From an uncultured Ulvibacter sp. (GTDB lineage Bacteria > Bacteroidota > Bacteroidia > Flavobacteriales > Flavobacteriaceae): a DNA stretch of 64,000 nt. The notes below the pieces were generated by a model, which did not search any database, was not told the DNA's origin, and worked only from the letters and a program-made list of their open reading frames with translations. The stretch lies in assembly GCA_938083445.1 (NCBI GenBank), contig CALKCP010000015.1, positions 124,001 to 188,000 of the forward strand, read 5' to 3'. Position numbers and translations under genes: made by a program. The first letter of the stretch is position 1; each line of letters opens with the position of its first letter. Of the stretch, positions 1 through 10,319 are shown piece after piece.

Positions 1-2
1 CA

Positions 3-1349
3 AAACAATCGGATGTTGATGCGGCGCTTTCAATAAATCCAGGTGATTTCATTGACAATCTTGTTGATACCGCTGCTGCACAACCTACAACGCCGGCACC
101 TAATTGGGGGTATTGGTCTTTCAACGATTATACCGATTATCCTGTTGAAGTTCCAGAACAGGTCATGGAATGGCGCGTTCAAACTGTGAATGATTTTATG
201 AACGAAGATCTTCGCGGAAGACTTACATTATTCTGGATGAATCATTTCGTAACTGAGTATGAGGCCTATGGTCACCCACCTTATTTATTTCAATACTACA
301 ATACGATACAAGCACATGCTCTGGGCAATGTCAAGGAGTTTGTAAGGGCCATTGGCATTAATTCCACCATGTTAATTTATCTCAATGGCTTTGAAAATAC
401 CAACATCAATCCAAATGAAAATTATGCGCGTGAATTATATGAGTTGTTTTCCCTTGGTGAAGGCAATGGCTATACTCAAGGTGACATACTTGAGACGGCG
501 CGAGCATTAACAGGCTATAACCATTGGGATGAATATGGAGACACTATTTATTTTGACAATAGCACTTTCGACAATGGTGAAAAAACCATTTTTGGTCAGA
601 CAGGAGAATGGGGATACAACGATGTTATTGACATCCTTTTTCAGGAAAAAGAAAACGAAATAGCACACTTTATCTGTGAAAAATTATATCGGTATTTTGT
701 AAGTCCATCAGTTGACCAAATTATTGAAGAAACTATTATTCAGCCATTAGCCGCAACCCTTATTGCCAATAATTTTGAAATAATTCCGATGCTTAGGCAG
801 CTCTTTAAGAGTGACCATTTCTTCGACGAGCGTGCACTAGGTGTGATTATAAAAAGCCCCTATGACATTATTTTAGACTTCATCAAAGAAACAGAATTCT
901 TTTATGATGATGCTTTGGTCGATGGTCTTGTTTACTATACGTCACTGCTGGGACAGGAGCTTTATGACCCTCCAGATGTTTCAGGGTGGCAGCGGGATGA
1001 AGCTTGGATAGATTCATCAACACTTACAGGACGATGGCAGCTTTTTGAGCTCTACCTAGCATACTTATATGATAATGGCTCTGGCCCAGCATTTGTTGAG
1101 CTTGCACGAAATTTATCAAATAACAGTAATGACCCATATTATATTACAGAGGTGGTCATCGACCATTTTATGTCTAAAAGACTATTTACTATTGAAGACT
1201 ATAATGTAGCTACCGATATTTTTAAATGGGACGTCCCACAAAATTATTATGATGAAGGCTTGTGGAATCTAGACTGGCCGACAGCAGAAGTCCAGGTGTT
1301 TTTACTTTTAAGACAAATTGCAACTATTCCCGAATTTCAACTTAAATAA
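3..1349 (+). CDS. DUF1800 family protein (5' partial)
   Basis: The reading frame is open to the left edge of the window, so this is the C-terminal part of a longer protein and the ATG at 165 is internal. The fragment is about 448 codons. It has the features of DUF1800 proteins: a helical region around NPNENYARELYELFSLGEG, a segment on cells that complete the fold, and the late motif PPDVSGWQ before a tryptophan-rich stretch. DUF1800 proteins are nearly always encoded beside a DUF1501 protein, as here, with only 6 nt between the two genes. The family is exported and its biochemical role is unknown. The family call is strong and the function is unassigned. Confidence 0.85.
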   Translation, partial: KQSDVDAALSINPGDFIDNLVDTAAAQPTTPAPNWGYWSFNDYTDYPVEVPEQVMEWRVQTVNDFMNEDLRGRLTLFWMNHFVTEYEAYGHPPYLFQYYNTIQAHALGNVKEFVRAIGINSTMLIYLNGFENTNINPNENYARELYELFSLGEGNGYTQGDILETARALTGYNHWDEYGDTIYFDNSTFDNGEKTIFGQTGEWGYNDVIDILFQEKENEIAHFICEKLYRYFVSPSVDQIIEETIIQPLAATLIANNFEIIPMLRQLFKSDHFFDERALGVIIKSPYDIILDFIKETEFFYDDALVDGLVYYTSLLGQELYDPPDVSGWQRDEAWIDSSTLTGRWQLFELYLAYLYDNGSGPAFVELARNLSNNSNDPYYITEVVIDHFMSKRLFTIEDYNVATDIFKWDVPQNYYDEGLWNLDWPTAEVQVFLLLRQIATIPEFQLK

Positions 1350-1355
1350 AAAACC

Positions 1356-2978
1356 ATGTCTAAGAGTCACCATAACACCCAGAGAAAAAAGAAGTCTAAG
1401 ACTAAAAAGCACATACATGATCAAGAACACACCCATTGGAATCGTCGATCGTTTATTCAAGCATTGGGGCTTGCTGGTGTGGGAAGTATGACAATAGGTC
1501 AATCGGCCATATCAGCTACCAAACCCTCCCCTTTATCGGTGGCCTTATCTGAAACAGAAAATGATAAGGTTCTCGTTATAATTAGGTTAAAAGGAGGCAA
1601 CGATGGACTCAACACTATTGTCCCAATTTATGATTATGGCACGTATGCAAATTTACGCCCTACCATTCGTCATGATCAAAATGATCTCTTAAATTTAAAT
1701 GCAGATTTTGCCATCCCAAATTATATGAGCGGTCTAGAGTCCCTATGGGGCGATGGTAAAATGAAGGTGATCCATGGGGTTGGTTATCCTGAGCAGAATT
1801 TATCTCACTTCAGTTCTACAGAAATTTGGGCCTCAACAGATAGCGAAAATGTAGAAACAACTGGCTGGTGGGGTCGCTATTTTGAGGATTTATATCCAGA
1901 TTATTTGAGTAACCCGCCTGAAGATCCACCTGCGATACAAATTGGAAGTGTTGGGAATTTGGTTTTTAAAGGAAATAATAACAATTACTCTTTTACAGTT
2001 GCAAACCCCGAGCAATTAGCAACAGTTGCTGAAAATGGAACCATCCACGATGTCTTGAATGTACCAGATTGTGTGTATGGAGACAAGCTTCTCTTTATGC
2101 GATCTACTGCGAACACTACCTTCCGTTATTCGCAAGTTATTAATGATGCTTATATGTCGGCGACAAACAATGCGCCTTATGAGGATGAAGACCTCTCCAA
2201 GCAAATGGCTATTGTTGCGAGAATGATAAAAGGCGGGCTTGGCACCAAAGTTTATATGGTCACTCTAAATGGATTTGACACCCACGCAAATCAATTAAAT
2301 TATCAGAGAACCTTGTTAGAAGACCTTTCAGATTCTATTAAAAACTTTTATACAGATCTTGAAGCAGGTGGCATGAGTGACAAAGTCCTCACCATGACGA
2401 TTTCAGAGTTTGGCAGAAGACCCTATGAAAACGGCTCAAACGGTACTGACCACGGGGCTGCATCGCCGGTCCTTCTTTTTGGAGACGGCCTTCAAGGCAG
2501 CGGCTTTGTTGGAGACCATCCCAATCTTAGCCAGTGGGATGCCAATGATAACCTCATTCCAACTGCCGATTTTAGGGATGTGTATTCTTCCGTTTTAACA
2601 GATTGGTTTTGTTTGGACCCTTCCGTTGTGAGCACGATACTACTAAATCAGAACTATCAAAACTTAGATTTAGGCTTTAATTGCGAGGTTCTTTCTACTT
2701 CGGATTTCAGTAATACAACGCGTTTGCAGCATACCGCTACTTACAGAGACAATACCACCTATGTCGAACTAAATATGCCAACTGCGGCCCAAGTTGACAT
2801 TAGATTATACGATATTATGGGAAGAGAAATTGGATCCTTGACAAACAAAATGCTGTTTGCAGGAAAGCACCAAATTGATGTCAAAGAAACGATTAAGCAA
2901 CGTCTGTCTTATGGGCAATACATCTACCGAATCGCAACCGGGGGGCAGTTTTACAGTAATTCCATAATAATAAAGTAG
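1356..2978 (+). CDS. DUF1501 family protein with Tat signal and T9SS type A sorting domain
   Basis: This 540-aa protein begins with a basic stretch followed by a twin-arginine motif (NRRSFIQALGLAG, Arg30-Arg31) and a hydrophobic segment, so export by Tat is likely. The central part (about 70-445) is a DUF1501 domain, related to the sulfatase/alkaline-phosphatase fold, with RLKGGNDGLNTIVP, GFDTHANQ and an EFGRRPYENGSNGTDHG motif. The last ~75 residues look like a Por-type sorting domain (DIMGREIG, then GQYIYRI and a short basic end), which would direct type IX secretion. It follows the DUF1800 gene by 6 nt and is surely co-transcribed. The paired families are widespread in Bacteroidota and Planctomycetes, with no established activity. 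Confidence 0.87.
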   Translation: MSKSHHNTQRKKKSKTKKHIHDQEHTHWNRRSFIQALGLAGVGSMTIGQSAISATKPSPLSVALSETENDKVLVIIRLKGGNDGLNTIVPIYDYGTYANLRPTIRHDQNDLLNLNADFAIPNYMSGLESLWGDGKMKVIHGVGYPEQNLSHFSSTEIWASTDSENVETTGWWGRYFEDLYPDYLSNPPEDPPAIQIGSVGNLVFKGNNNNYSFTVANPEQLATVAENGTIHDVLNVPDCVYGDKLLFMRSTANTTFRYSQVINDAYMSATNNAPYEDEDLSKQMAIVARMIKGGLGTKVYMVTLNGFDTHANQLNYQRTLLEDLSDSIKNFYTDLEAGGMSDKVLTMTISEFGRRPYENGSNGTDHGAASPVLLFGDGLQGSGFVGDHPNLSQWDANDNLIPTADFRDVYSSVLTDWFCLDPSVVSTILLNQNYQNLDLGFNCEVLSTSDFSNTTRLQHTATYRDNTTYVELNMPTAAQVDIRLYDIMGREIGSLTNKMLFAGKHQIDVKETIKQRLSYGQYIYRIATGGQFYSNSIIIK

Positions 2979-3085
2979 CAGCATCCAAATGCACAAAGAG
3001 GCTGTATTTTAAAGGGACTTTTTCTTTTTCAAATAAATCCTCGCTTGAAGATTCAATGAGCAATGTTTTCCGAAGATAAAATTCC

Positions 3086-3093
3086 TATTTTTG
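3086..3093 (+). promoter_or_regulatory. Putative metG promoter -7 element
   Basis: TATTTTTG matches the Bacteroidetes -7 consensus TAnnTTTG and lies 16 nt before the metG ATG. The -33 region is only loosely TTTG-like. Confidence 0.5.
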
Positions 3094-3109
3094 TGTTTTC
3101 TGAAGTACT

Positions 3110-5203
3110 ATGAGTCAAAATCCAAAAAGATACACCATTACAGCAGCATTGCCTTATACCAATGGCCCTGTTCACATAGGACACTTAGCCGGCGTCTATA
3201 TTCCCGCCGACATATATGCTAGGTTTCAGCGCATGCAAGGAAGAGATGTTGCTTTTGTGTGTGGAAGTGACGAACATGGAGTACCTATTACGTTAAAGGC
3301 AAAAAAAGAAGGCATTACGCCACAGCAAGTAGTAGATAAATACCATGCCATCATTAAAAAATCGTTTGAAGACTTCGGGATTACCTTCGATAACTACTCA
3401 CGCACTTCAGCAAAAATTCATCACGACACGGCTTCCGATTTCTTTAAAAAACTACATGCTGACGGGAAATTTATTGAAGAAGTTACCGAGCAACTGTATG
3501 ATGTTGAAGCCAATCAATTTTTAGCAGACCGTTTTGTAGTGGGCACCTGCCCAAAATGTGGAAATGAAGAAAGTTACGGCGACCAATGTGAAAATTGCGG
3601 CACCTCTCATAATGCGACCGATCTCATAAATCCTAAGAGCGCCATTAGTGGTGCTGTCCCTTCATTAAAAGAAACGAAACACTGGTTTTTACCGCTTGAT
3701 CAATATGAACCTTGGCTCAAAGAATGGATCGTTGATGGGCATAAAAAAGATTGGAAAACAAATGTCTATGGTCAATGTAAATCATGGATTGATGATGGAT
3801 TGCGCCCGAGGGCGGTAACCCGCGATCTAGACTGGGGCATCCCAGTACCTGTTGAAGGTGCGGAGGGAAAAGTATTGTATGTTTGGTTCGATGCGCCAAT
3901 TGGCTATATATCTGCGACCAAAGAATGGGCCGCAAGGGAAGGGAAAGATTGGGAGCCCTATTGGAAAGATTCAGAAAGTAAACTCCTCCATTTTATCGGG
4001 AAAGACAATATTGTATTTCACTGTATAATTTTTCCGTCAATGCTGAAGGCAGAAGGAAGTTACATCCTACCTAACAATGTTCCTGCAAATGAATTTCTAA
4101 ACTTAGAAGGAAGTAAAATTTCTACCAGCAAAAACTGGGCTGTATGGTTGCATGAATATTTAGAAGAGTTTCCAAACCAGCAAGATGTATTGCGTTATAC
4201 ATTAACTGCGAATGCACCCGAAACAAAAGACAACGATTTTACTTGGAGTGATTTTCAAGCCAGAAACAACAATGAATTGGTAGCTGTCTTCGGAAACTTT
4301 ATCAACCGAGTGGTTGTTTTAACTCATAAATATTATGGCGGGGAGGTTCCAGAAGCTTCTGAATATTTAGAAATCGATCAAACTATTCTAAAAGAATTAA
4401 AGACCTATCCAGCTGTTATTGAAAGTTCGATAGAGCGGTATCGATTCCGAGAAGCACAAATGGAATTGATGAATGTTGCGCGCTTAGGAAACAAATACCT
4501 CGCCGATGAGGAACCCTGGAAAACCATTAAAACGGACGAAGCAAGAACTAAAACTGTGATGTATGTTGCCTTGCAAATAGCTACCGCCTTGGCAGTTTTA
4601 AGTGAGCCCTTTTTACCATTTACTTCAGAAAAACTCAAAAAAATGCTCAATCTCAGTTCGAGTGATGCGACGAAGGAGTATGATATCGAGAACACATGGA
4701 AAGACGTTGAGACTAAGGCCAACCTCATCCCTTCAGGGCATACTATTGGCAAGGGTGAATTGCTTTTCAGTAAAATAGAAGACGAACAAATACATGCGCA
4801 ATTAGACAAGCTAGAAGCAAGTAAAAAAAGAAATGATTCAATGAATTCCGTTCAAGACATAACCCCACAAAAAGACACCATTCAATTTGATGATTTTACC
4901 AAACTTGATTTGCGAGTTGGGACTATTATTGAAGCAGAAAAGATGGCTAAAACAAAAAAGCTCTTAGTGCTAAAAGTTGATACTGGGATCGATATTCGCA
5001 CGATTGTATCTGGCATTGCTGAAAGTTTTACACCAGAAGAAATCATCGGCAAGAAAGTAACTGTGTTGGTAAATTTGGCGCCACGGGCATTGCGAGGTGT
5101 CGACAGCGAAGGAATGATTTTAATGACGGAAGATACCTCAGGAAAACTCGTGTTTGTAAACCCTGATACGGATGGGGTTTCTAACGGAGGAGGGATTAAC
5201 TAA
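3110..5203 (+). CDS. metG: Methionyl-tRNA synthetase
   Basis: This cytoplasmic class I aminoacyl-tRNA synthetase charges tRNA-Met with methionine. The 697-aa protein has the HIGH signature at 22-25 (PVHIGHLAG), a zinc knuckle with Cys147, Cys150, Cys160 and Cys163, and the second signature as KISTS at 336-340 in place of the textbook KMSKS. The anticodon-binding helices follow. A C-terminal EMAPII/Trbp111-like OB-fold (about 592-697, [17 protein letters not shown]) binds tRNA and promotes dimerisation. Length and domain order are usual for Bacteroidota. The gene stands alone with its own promoter. Confidence 0.98.
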   Translation: MSQNPKRYTITAALPYTNGPVHIGHLAGVYIPADIYARFQRMQGRDVAFVCGSDEHGVPITLKAKKEGITPQQVVDKYHAIIKKSFEDFGITFDNYSRTSAKIHHDTASDFFKKLHADGKFIEEVTEQLYDVEANQFLADRFVVGTCPKCGNEESYGDQCENCGTSHNATDLINPKSAISGAVPSLKETKHWFLPLDQYEPWLKEWIVDGHKKDWKTNVYGQCKSWIDDGLRPRAVTRDLDWGIPVPVEGAEGKVLYVWFDAPIGYISATKEWAAREGKDWEPYWKDSESKLLHFIGKDNIVFHCIIFPSMLKAEGSYILPNNVPANEFLNLEGSKISTSKNWAVWLHEYLEEFPNQQDVLRYTLTANAPETKDNDFTWSDFQARNNNELVAVFGNFINRVVVLTHKYYGGEVPEASEYLEIDQTILKELKTYPAVIESSIERYRFREAQMELMNVARLGNKYLADEEPWKTIKTDEARTKTVMYVALQIATALAVLSEPFLPFTSEKLKKMLNLSSSDATKEYDIENTWKDVETKANLIPSGHTIGKGELLFSKIEDEQIHAQLDKLEASKKRNDSMNSVQDITPQKDTIQFDDFTKLDLRVGTIIEAEKMAKTKKLLVLKVDTGIDIRTIVSGIAESFTPEEIIGKKVTVLVNLAPRALRGVDSEGMILMTEDTSGKLVFVNPDTDGVSNGGGIN

Positions 5204-5247
5204 AAATCCCTGGAATAGTGCAACTTCTTATGAACTTTGCCTTTTCA

Positions 5248-5261
5248 CGAAATCGTTTTCG
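5248..5261 (+). promoter_or_regulatory. LacI-type operator before the fructan transporter operon
   Basis: The 14-mer CGAAATCGTTTTCG is an imperfect palindrome of the LacI-family class. It is identical to the site at 47654-47667 and to the reverse complement of 10336-10349. It ends 88 nt before the transporter start and overlaps the expected -33 region of the promoter-like element at 5279. Repression by the neighbouring LacI protein is an inference. Confidence 0.75.
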
Positions 5262-5278
5262 CGCCAAAAATGATGGAA

Positions 5279-5286
5279 TATATTTC
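5279..5286 (+). promoter_or_regulatory. Putative -7 element for the transporter-GH32-fructokinase operon
   Basis: TATATTTC matches 7 of 8 positions of TAnnTTTG. The operator copy lies 17 nt upstream, which would place it over the -33 region. The leader would be about 55 nt. Confidence 0.4.
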
Positions 5287-5349
5287 GAATAGATCCATTA
5301 TAAGTGACGATTGACTACTTTCCCAACTGAAAAAAAGAGCAGCTAGCAT

Positions 5350-6699
5350 ATGAAAAACAAAGCACTATTTTGGGCCATTACCGTTGCCGTATCAGGTTTT
5401 TTATTTGGTTTTGACACCGTAGTAATTTCGGGAGCAAACGAACCTATCAAGCAATTATGGAATACTTCTCCCTTGTTTCATGGAACCTTTATTATGTCGA
5501 TGGCACTATGGGGAACCGTCGTTGGAGCTTTATTAGGAGGAATCCCCGCCGATAAATTTGGGAGGCGTAGGACTTTATTTTGGATTGGTGTTTTATTTTT
5601 AGTTTCGGCCCTTGGATCGTCTTTTGCTCCAGATGAATATACTTTCTCATTCTTTAGGTTTATTGGAGGCCTTGGGGTAGGCGCTTCATCAGTTGTCGCA
5701 CCGATGTATATATCAGAAATATCTACGGCACACAACAGAGGGAAACTTGTTGCATTGTATCAATTCAATATTGTCTTTGGAATTTTCATAGCCTTCTTTT
5801 CAAATATGGCCTTGCAAGGGGTTGGCGGCGCCAATGATTGGCGTTGGATGCTAGGAGTCGAGGCAATACCCGCCTTGATTTTTTGCCTTATGATTCTAGG
5901 GGTGCCTAGGAGTCCGCGTTGGCTTATGCTTCAAAAAGGGAACGAAGAAGAGGCTCTAAATGTTTTAGATTCTGTTTACTCCTTTGATGTGGCGAGAACA
6001 AAATTTGAGGAAATAAAAAGTGAGATTCTTGGGTCGGTCAAAAAAACTTCGAATGTGTTTTCAAGAATCTATAGCTTTCCGTTAATGCTTGCTTTTTTGA
6101 TAGCCTTCTTTAATCAATTGTCTGGTATTAATTTTTTATTATACTATGCTCCTGAAATTTTTGGAAGAGCTGGTATTGAAAATCCATTTCTAGCTTCAGT
6201 ATATGTTGGTTTGGCCAATTTGGTATTTACAATTATTGGCATGAGTCTCATTGATAAATTTGGTAGGCGACAACTTTTAATTATTGGGTCGTTAGGCTAT
6301 ATCATCAGTCTATCTGTTGTAGCTTGGGCTTTTAAAACAGATGCGAGCGCAACTATTTTACTCACCTTTATTATACTCTTTGTTGCATCGCATGCGATTG
6401 GCCAAGGTGCCATTATTTGGGTGTTCATTTCTGAAATATTTCCGAATAAAGTTCGAGCAATGGGAAATTCATTTGGATGCGGGACACACTGGGTCTTCGC
6501 CGCAATAATTACACTCTTGACGCCAGTCTTTTTAGATGAAAAAGCGGGTATCTTAAAAGATGATCCATGGGTTATTTTTGCCTTTTTTGCAGGCATGATG
6601 GTTCTTCAGTTGCTTTTTGCCGTTTTCATTATGCCAGAAACAAAAGGGATGTCCCTGGAAGAATTAAGTAAAAAATTCGTAAAAAATGATTCGCAGTAA
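5350..6699 (+). CDS. MFS sugar porter (probable fructose/sucrose transporter)
   Basis: This 449-aa inner-membrane protein has about 12 hydrophobic segments and the sugar-porter signatures of the major facilitator superfamily: DKFGRRRT in the loop between helices 2 and 3, PRSPRWLM in the central loop, DKFGRRQLL in the second half and PETKGMSLEEL at the C-terminus. It probably imports a hexose or short oligosaccharide by proton symport. Its 3' end overlaps the GH32 gene by 14 nt, and a fructokinase follows, so fructose or sucrose released from fructan is the likely substrate. The operator at 5248 points to control by the LacI-type regulator encoded nearby. The transporter family is certain. The substrate is inferred from context. 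Confidence 0.9.
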   Translation: MKNKALFWAITVAVSGFLFGFDTVVISGANEPIKQLWNTSPLFHGTFIMSMALWGTVVGALLGGIPADKFGRRRTLFWIGVLFLVSALGSSFAPDEYTFSFFRFIGGLGVGASSVVAPMYISEISTAHNRGKLVALYQFNIVFGIFIAFFSNMALQGVGGANDWRWMLGVEAIPALIFCLMILGVPRSPRWLMLQKGNEEEALNVLDSVYSFDVARTKFEEIKSEILGSVKKTSNVFSRIYSFPLMLAFLIAFFNQLSGINFLLYYAPEIFGRAGIENPFLASVYVGLANLVFTIIGMSLIDKFGRRQLLIIGSLGYIISLSVVAWAFKTDASATILLTFIILFVASHAIGQGAIIWVFISEIFPNKVRAMGNSFGCGTHWVFAAIITLLTPVFLDEKAGILKDDPWVIFAFFAGMMVLQLLFAVFIMPETKGMSLEELSKKFVKNDSQ

Positions 6700-8302
6700 G
6701 GCATTTATAAAAAAGAGTTTTATTGGTGTAATTGCGCTTATCTCTATCATGGCATGCGCCAACGCTTCCGATAAAAATAAAAATGACACTTCAGAAATGA
6801 GCTATTCAGAAGAAAAACGATACCGCCCAAATTTTCATTTCACCCCAGAACAAAATTGGATGAACGATCCAAATGGAATGTTTTATTTAAACGGGGTCTA
6901 CCACCTCTATTTTCAGTACTATCCAGATGATAGTGTGTGGGGGCCAATGCACTGGGGGCATGCAGTTAGCGAAGATTTAATTCAATGGGAAGAAAAGCCT
7001 ATTGCAATATACCCAGACAGTTTAGGCTATATCTTTTCAGGTAGCGCAGTAGTTGACCATGAAAATAGAAGTGGGTTTGGAAAAGAGGGTGTGGCTCCCG
7101 TGATCGCAATTTTCACTTATCACGACATTGAAAAAGAAAAAAAGGGAGCGATTGATTTTCAAAGTCAGGCCATCGCTTATTCCAATGACGAAGGTGAGAC
7201 TTGGACAAAATATTCAGGAAATCCAGTAATCCCTAATACTGGAATTAAAGATTTTCGCGATCCAAAAGTTGTTTGGGATGAAAAACGGGATCGCTGGGTA
7301 ATGGTGCTCGCCACCTACGAAAAAACACTTTTTTATGCCTCTACAAACCTTAAAGAATGGGAGTTCTTATCGAGTTTTGGTGAAGACATCGGAGCGCACG
7401 GGGGTGTTTGGGAATGTCCAGATTTTTTTCCTATCAACGTTCAAAATTCAGAAGAAGTAAAATGGGTGTTACTTCAAAGTTTGAATCCGGGTCATATTAA
7501 TGGAGGGTCAGGCACGCAGTATTTTATTGGAGATTTTGACGGCACCACATTTAACTTGGACGAAAAATTTGCGCAAGACGTAAAAGAGGACGAGGCCATT
7601 TGGTTGGATTATGGTCGTGATAATTACGCTGGTGTTACATGGTCGAATATTCCTGAAAAAGATGGAAGAACCTTATTTATAGGGTGGATGTCAAATTGGA
7701 ATTACGCAATGGAAGTGCCAACGAATCGCTGGAGAAGTTCTATGACTCTGGCCCGTGAGTTGCAACTAACCCAAACAGATGGAAGCTATCGATTGGCCTC
7801 AATACCGATTAAGGAGCTCGATACCTATAAACGAACAATAATCGATACTGCAAATGTTAGGTTTAAAGGAACATATTTGATTTATGAAGGATCCAATGAC
7901 GTTTTAAGTAAATCGGTCATTGAAGTAAAACTTGAAAACCAACCTAGTGAAAGATATAATTTTAGGTTGTCAAATGAAAATGGAGATACACTTGATTTTG
8001 GCATTGACAATGTAAATGCTGCCTTTTATATCGACCGCACTAATTCTGGGCTGAAAGACTTTTCAGAAAAATTCTCGAATACAGTTTCGAAGGCTTTGTT
8101 AAAATCACATGAAGATATAGCGACCATTGCGTTCATTCTTGACAAAACATCGCTAGAAATTTTTTATAATGGTGGTAAAACCGTTATGACTGAAATATTT
8201 TTCCCTACGTCATCTTTTCAAAGATTAACATTGAGTGCGCGCAATGATTCGGAGGTTCTTTTACATACTTTAAAAATGAGCAGTTTAGATTTTAACAACT
8301 AG
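6686..8302 (+). CDS. GH32 beta-fructosidase lipoprotein (levanase/inulinase/invertase type)
   Basis: This enzyme hydrolyses beta-fructosidic bonds in sucrose, inulin or levan. The 538-aa protein starts with a lipoprotein signal whose lipobox Cys is 24 (SIMAC), so it is anchored at the cell envelope. The five-bladed propeller carries all GH32 catalytic motifs: WMNDPNG (58-64, nucleophile Asp61), FRDPKV (transition-state stabiliser Asp192) and WECPD (acid/base Glu243). A C-terminal beta-sandwich domain (about 380-538) follows, as in exo-acting fructanases. The start overlaps the transporter gene by 14 nt, and the fructokinase lies 5 nt downstream. Linkage preference (beta-2,1 or beta-2,6) cannot be decided from sequence. 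Confidence 0.95.
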   Translation: MIRSKAFIKKSFIGVIALISIMACANASDKNKNDTSEMSYSEEKRYRPNFHFTPEQNWMNDPNGMFYLNGVYHLYFQYYPDDSVWGPMHWGHAVSEDLIQWEEKPIAIYPDSLGYIFSGSAVVDHENRSGFGKEGVAPVIAIFTYHDIEKEKKGAIDFQSQAIAYSNDEGETWTKYSGNPVIPNTGIKDFRDPKVVWDEKRDRWVMVLATYEKTLFYASTNLKEWEFLSSFGEDIGAHGGVWECPDFFPINVQNSEEVKWVLLQSLNPGHINGGSGTQYFIGDFDGTTFNLDEKFAQDVKEDEAIWLDYGRDNYAGVTWSNIPEKDGRTLFIGWMSNWNYAMEVPTNRWRSSMTLARELQLTQTDGSYRLASIPIKELDTYKRTIIDTANVRFKGTYLIYEGSNDVLSKSVIEVKLENQPSERYNFRLSNENGDTLDFGIDNVNAAFYIDRTNSGLKDFSEKFSNTVSKALLKSHEDIATIAFILDKTSLEIFYNGGKTVMTEIFFPTSSFQRLTLSARNDSEVLLHTLKMSSLDFNN

Positions 8303-8307
8303 CGATT

Positions 8308-9186
8308 ATGGATTATTTTACCTGTTTTGGAGAGGTGCTTTGGGATGTTTTTCCGGAGGAAGTGAAAATGGGGGGAGCTCCTTTAAATGTTGCATTTCGA
8401 CTACGTAAATTTGAACGGCCTGTGGCAATTATTAGTGCAGTAGGTAACGATGTGCTTGGCGATAGACTACTTCAGTATTTAGATGATAATCTAATAAACA
8501 CTGCGTTTATTCAAAAAAACGAGGATTACCAAACAGGTAAGGTTCATGTTCTTTTAGACACTAGCGGATCGGCCTCCTACGAAATACAACATCCGGCGGC
8601 CTGGGATCATATTCAACTCAATAAGGAAGTCTCGGAACGGGTGGAGCGAAGCAAGGTGTTTGTTTTTGGAAGTCTAGCTTGCAGGAGTCCTGTTTCAAAA
8701 CATACTTTATTTGAATTATTAAAAGTTGCCAACTTTAAAGTTTTTGACGTGAACTTGCGCCCTCCTTATTTCTCTCAAGAAATACTTAGTAAATTAATGA
8801 GTAGCGCCACCTTTATTAAATTTAATGAAGAAGAACTTGAGCTAATCTCGCAAAAGTTCGGTTCGAGCTTCACTGCCGTTGAAGATAATATGGGCTTTAT
8901 TTCAAAGACCTTTGGCGCGAAATATATTTGTGTTACCAAAGGGGCTGCTGGTGCAGTTTTATTAATTGAAAAACAGTTTTACTACAATTCGGGGTATAAA
9001 ATTAGTGTCAAAGATACTGTTGGCGCAGGAGATTCATTCTTAGCAACACTGATTCATAACTTGCTTTCAAACATTGAATCTCAAACCGCATTGGACCGAG
9101 CCTGTGCTTTTGGAACCTTAGTTGCTGGAAGCGACGGTGCAAATCCAGAAATAAGAGAGCGAGATATACTCGCTCTAATGAGCTAA
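8308..9186 (+). CDS. PfkB-family carbohydrate kinase, probable fructokinase
   Basis: This 292-aa cytoplasmic ribokinase-family enzyme probably phosphorylates the fructose released by the GH32 enzyme. It has the N-terminal substrate motif MGGAPLNVAFRL (a GG-type PfkB signature 1), the region FDVNLRPPYFS, and PfkB signature 2 DTVGAGDSF (236-244) with catalytic base Asp242. It is the last gene of the transporter-GH32-kinase operon. The following lacI gene is convergent, with a 15-nt gap. The fructose assignment rests on the operon and on the fructokinase-like motifs. Confidence 0.92.
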   Translation: MDYFTCFGEVLWDVFPEEVKMGGAPLNVAFRLRKFERPVAIISAVGNDVLGDRLLQYLDDNLINTAFIQKNEDYQTGKVHVLLDTSGSASYEIQHPAAWDHIQLNKEVSERVERSKVFVFGSLACRSPVSKHTLFELLKVANFKVFDVNLRPPYFSQEILSKLMSSATFIKFNEEELELISQKFGSSFTAVEDNMGFISKTFGAKYICVTKGAAGAVLLIEKQFYYNSGYKISVKDTVGAGDSFLATLIHNLLSNIESQTALDRACAFGTLVAGSDGANPEIRERDILALMS

Positions 9187-9201
9187 TTAGAGGATGCTAT
9201 T

Positions 9202-10221
9202 TTATCTCGTTGAGTTTCTAATAACGAGGTTCGTTGGTATCTCAACGGTGACAAATTCTGTGGGGACTTTGTTTTTTTTATTGCTTAGCTCTTCGAAAAG
9301 CAACTTAAAAGCTGCCATGCCCATTTCTAATCCCGGCTGATTTACAGTTGACAAGGTCGGTGACGTAATTTTAGACAAAAACCAATTACTAAACCCTATA
9401 ATAGAAACTTCTTCTGGAATCATAACTCCAGCTTCTTTCAATTTTACTAAAAGCCCCGTAGCCAATAAGTCCGTAAATGCAAAGATCCCGTCTATGTTTT
9501 GATTGGATGCTAATATTTCCTTCGCAACTTTCCTCCCATCTTCGTAAGACAGGTGATCTGCTTCAAACACCAAAGCCTTGTCGTATATCATCCCGTGGGC
9601 CTCTATAGCATCCTTATATCCCAAAAAGCGATGAATTGTAGTTTGTGGTTTTAACGGTCCACGCACGTGAGCGATGGTTTTGCAGCCAGAATCGATTAAA
9701 TACTTGGTTGCCTCGAATGCTGCTTTTCTGTCGTCTATAACCACTTGGCTACATTTAATCAACTTTGATATTTTATCAAACAACACTACTGGAATGCCTT
9801 CATCTATGATTGCCTTAATATGTTTAAAATTTACCGTGTCCTCTGCAAGAGATATTAAAATTCCGTCAACATTCTTTTCTAACAATAATTCAATTTGCTT
9901 TTTTTCATTCTCATAAGACTCATCAGATTGAAGCGTAATTACTAAATAACCCTCCTTTTCGGCTGCTTTAATAACCCCATGAATGATGTTAGCAAAAAAA
10001 TGGTGTACAATTTCGGGAATGATTAAGCCTATTATTTTCGACTCCTGATTTCGTAAACTTTGGGCAAAAGAATTTGGTTTGTATTTTAACGTTGCAGCGA
10101 GCTCCTTCACATCCCGTTTTGTCTTCTGACTTATGTCGGGATAATCCTTTAAAGCTTTTGATGCTGTTGCCACCGAAATGCCCAAAGTATCCGCTATTAA
10201 TCGTAGTGTTATTTTTGCCAT
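9202..10221 (-). CDS. LacI-family transcriptional regulator
   Basis: This 339-aa repressor has an N-terminal LacI helix-turn-helix (about 2-55: ITLRLIADTLGISVATASKAL, then a hinge ending in KPNSFAQSLR). A periplasmic-binding-like effector domain follows (about 60-335), ending in PTNLVIRNSTR. It is convergent with the fructokinase gene and divergent from susC. A copy of the 14-bp operator lies 115 nt upstream, directly behind its own promoter-like element, which suggests autoregulation. It is the obvious candidate to bind the copies at 5248 and 10336. The effector is probably fructose or a phosphorylated derivative, by inference only. Confidence 0.93.
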   Translation of the reverse strand: MAKITLRLIADTLGISVATASKALKDYPDISQKTKRDVKELAATLKYKPNSFAQSLRNQESKIIGLIIPEIVHHFFANIIHGVIKAAEKEGYLVITLQSDESYENEKKQIELLLEKNVDGILISLAEDTVNFKHIKAIIDEGIPVVLFDKISKLIKCSQVVIDDRKAAFEATKYLIDSGCKTIAHVRGPLKPQTTIHRFLGYKDAIEAHGMIYDKALVFEADHLSYEDGRKVAKEILASNQNIDGIFAFTDLLATGLLVKLKEAGVMIPEEVSIIGFSNWFLSKITSPTLSTVNQPGLEMGMAAFKLLFEELSNKKNKVPTEFVTVEIPTNLVIRNSTR

Positions 10222-10319
10222 TGTGAGAGGATCATTAACTGTAAAAAAAAGTTCAAGAATAATTTTTTTGAATATATAAACTTATTTTATATTTTTCATT
10301 TTTAGATTTAAGAATTTGT

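Noticed and set aside
165-167. ATG at 165 as the start of the DUF1800 gene
   Set aside because: The same frame is open and continues in family-like sequence to the left edge of the window, so this Met is internal.
4405-4809. 134-codon minus-strand frame opposite metG
   Set aside because: It overlaps the conserved anticodon-binding region of MetG and shows no protein-family features.
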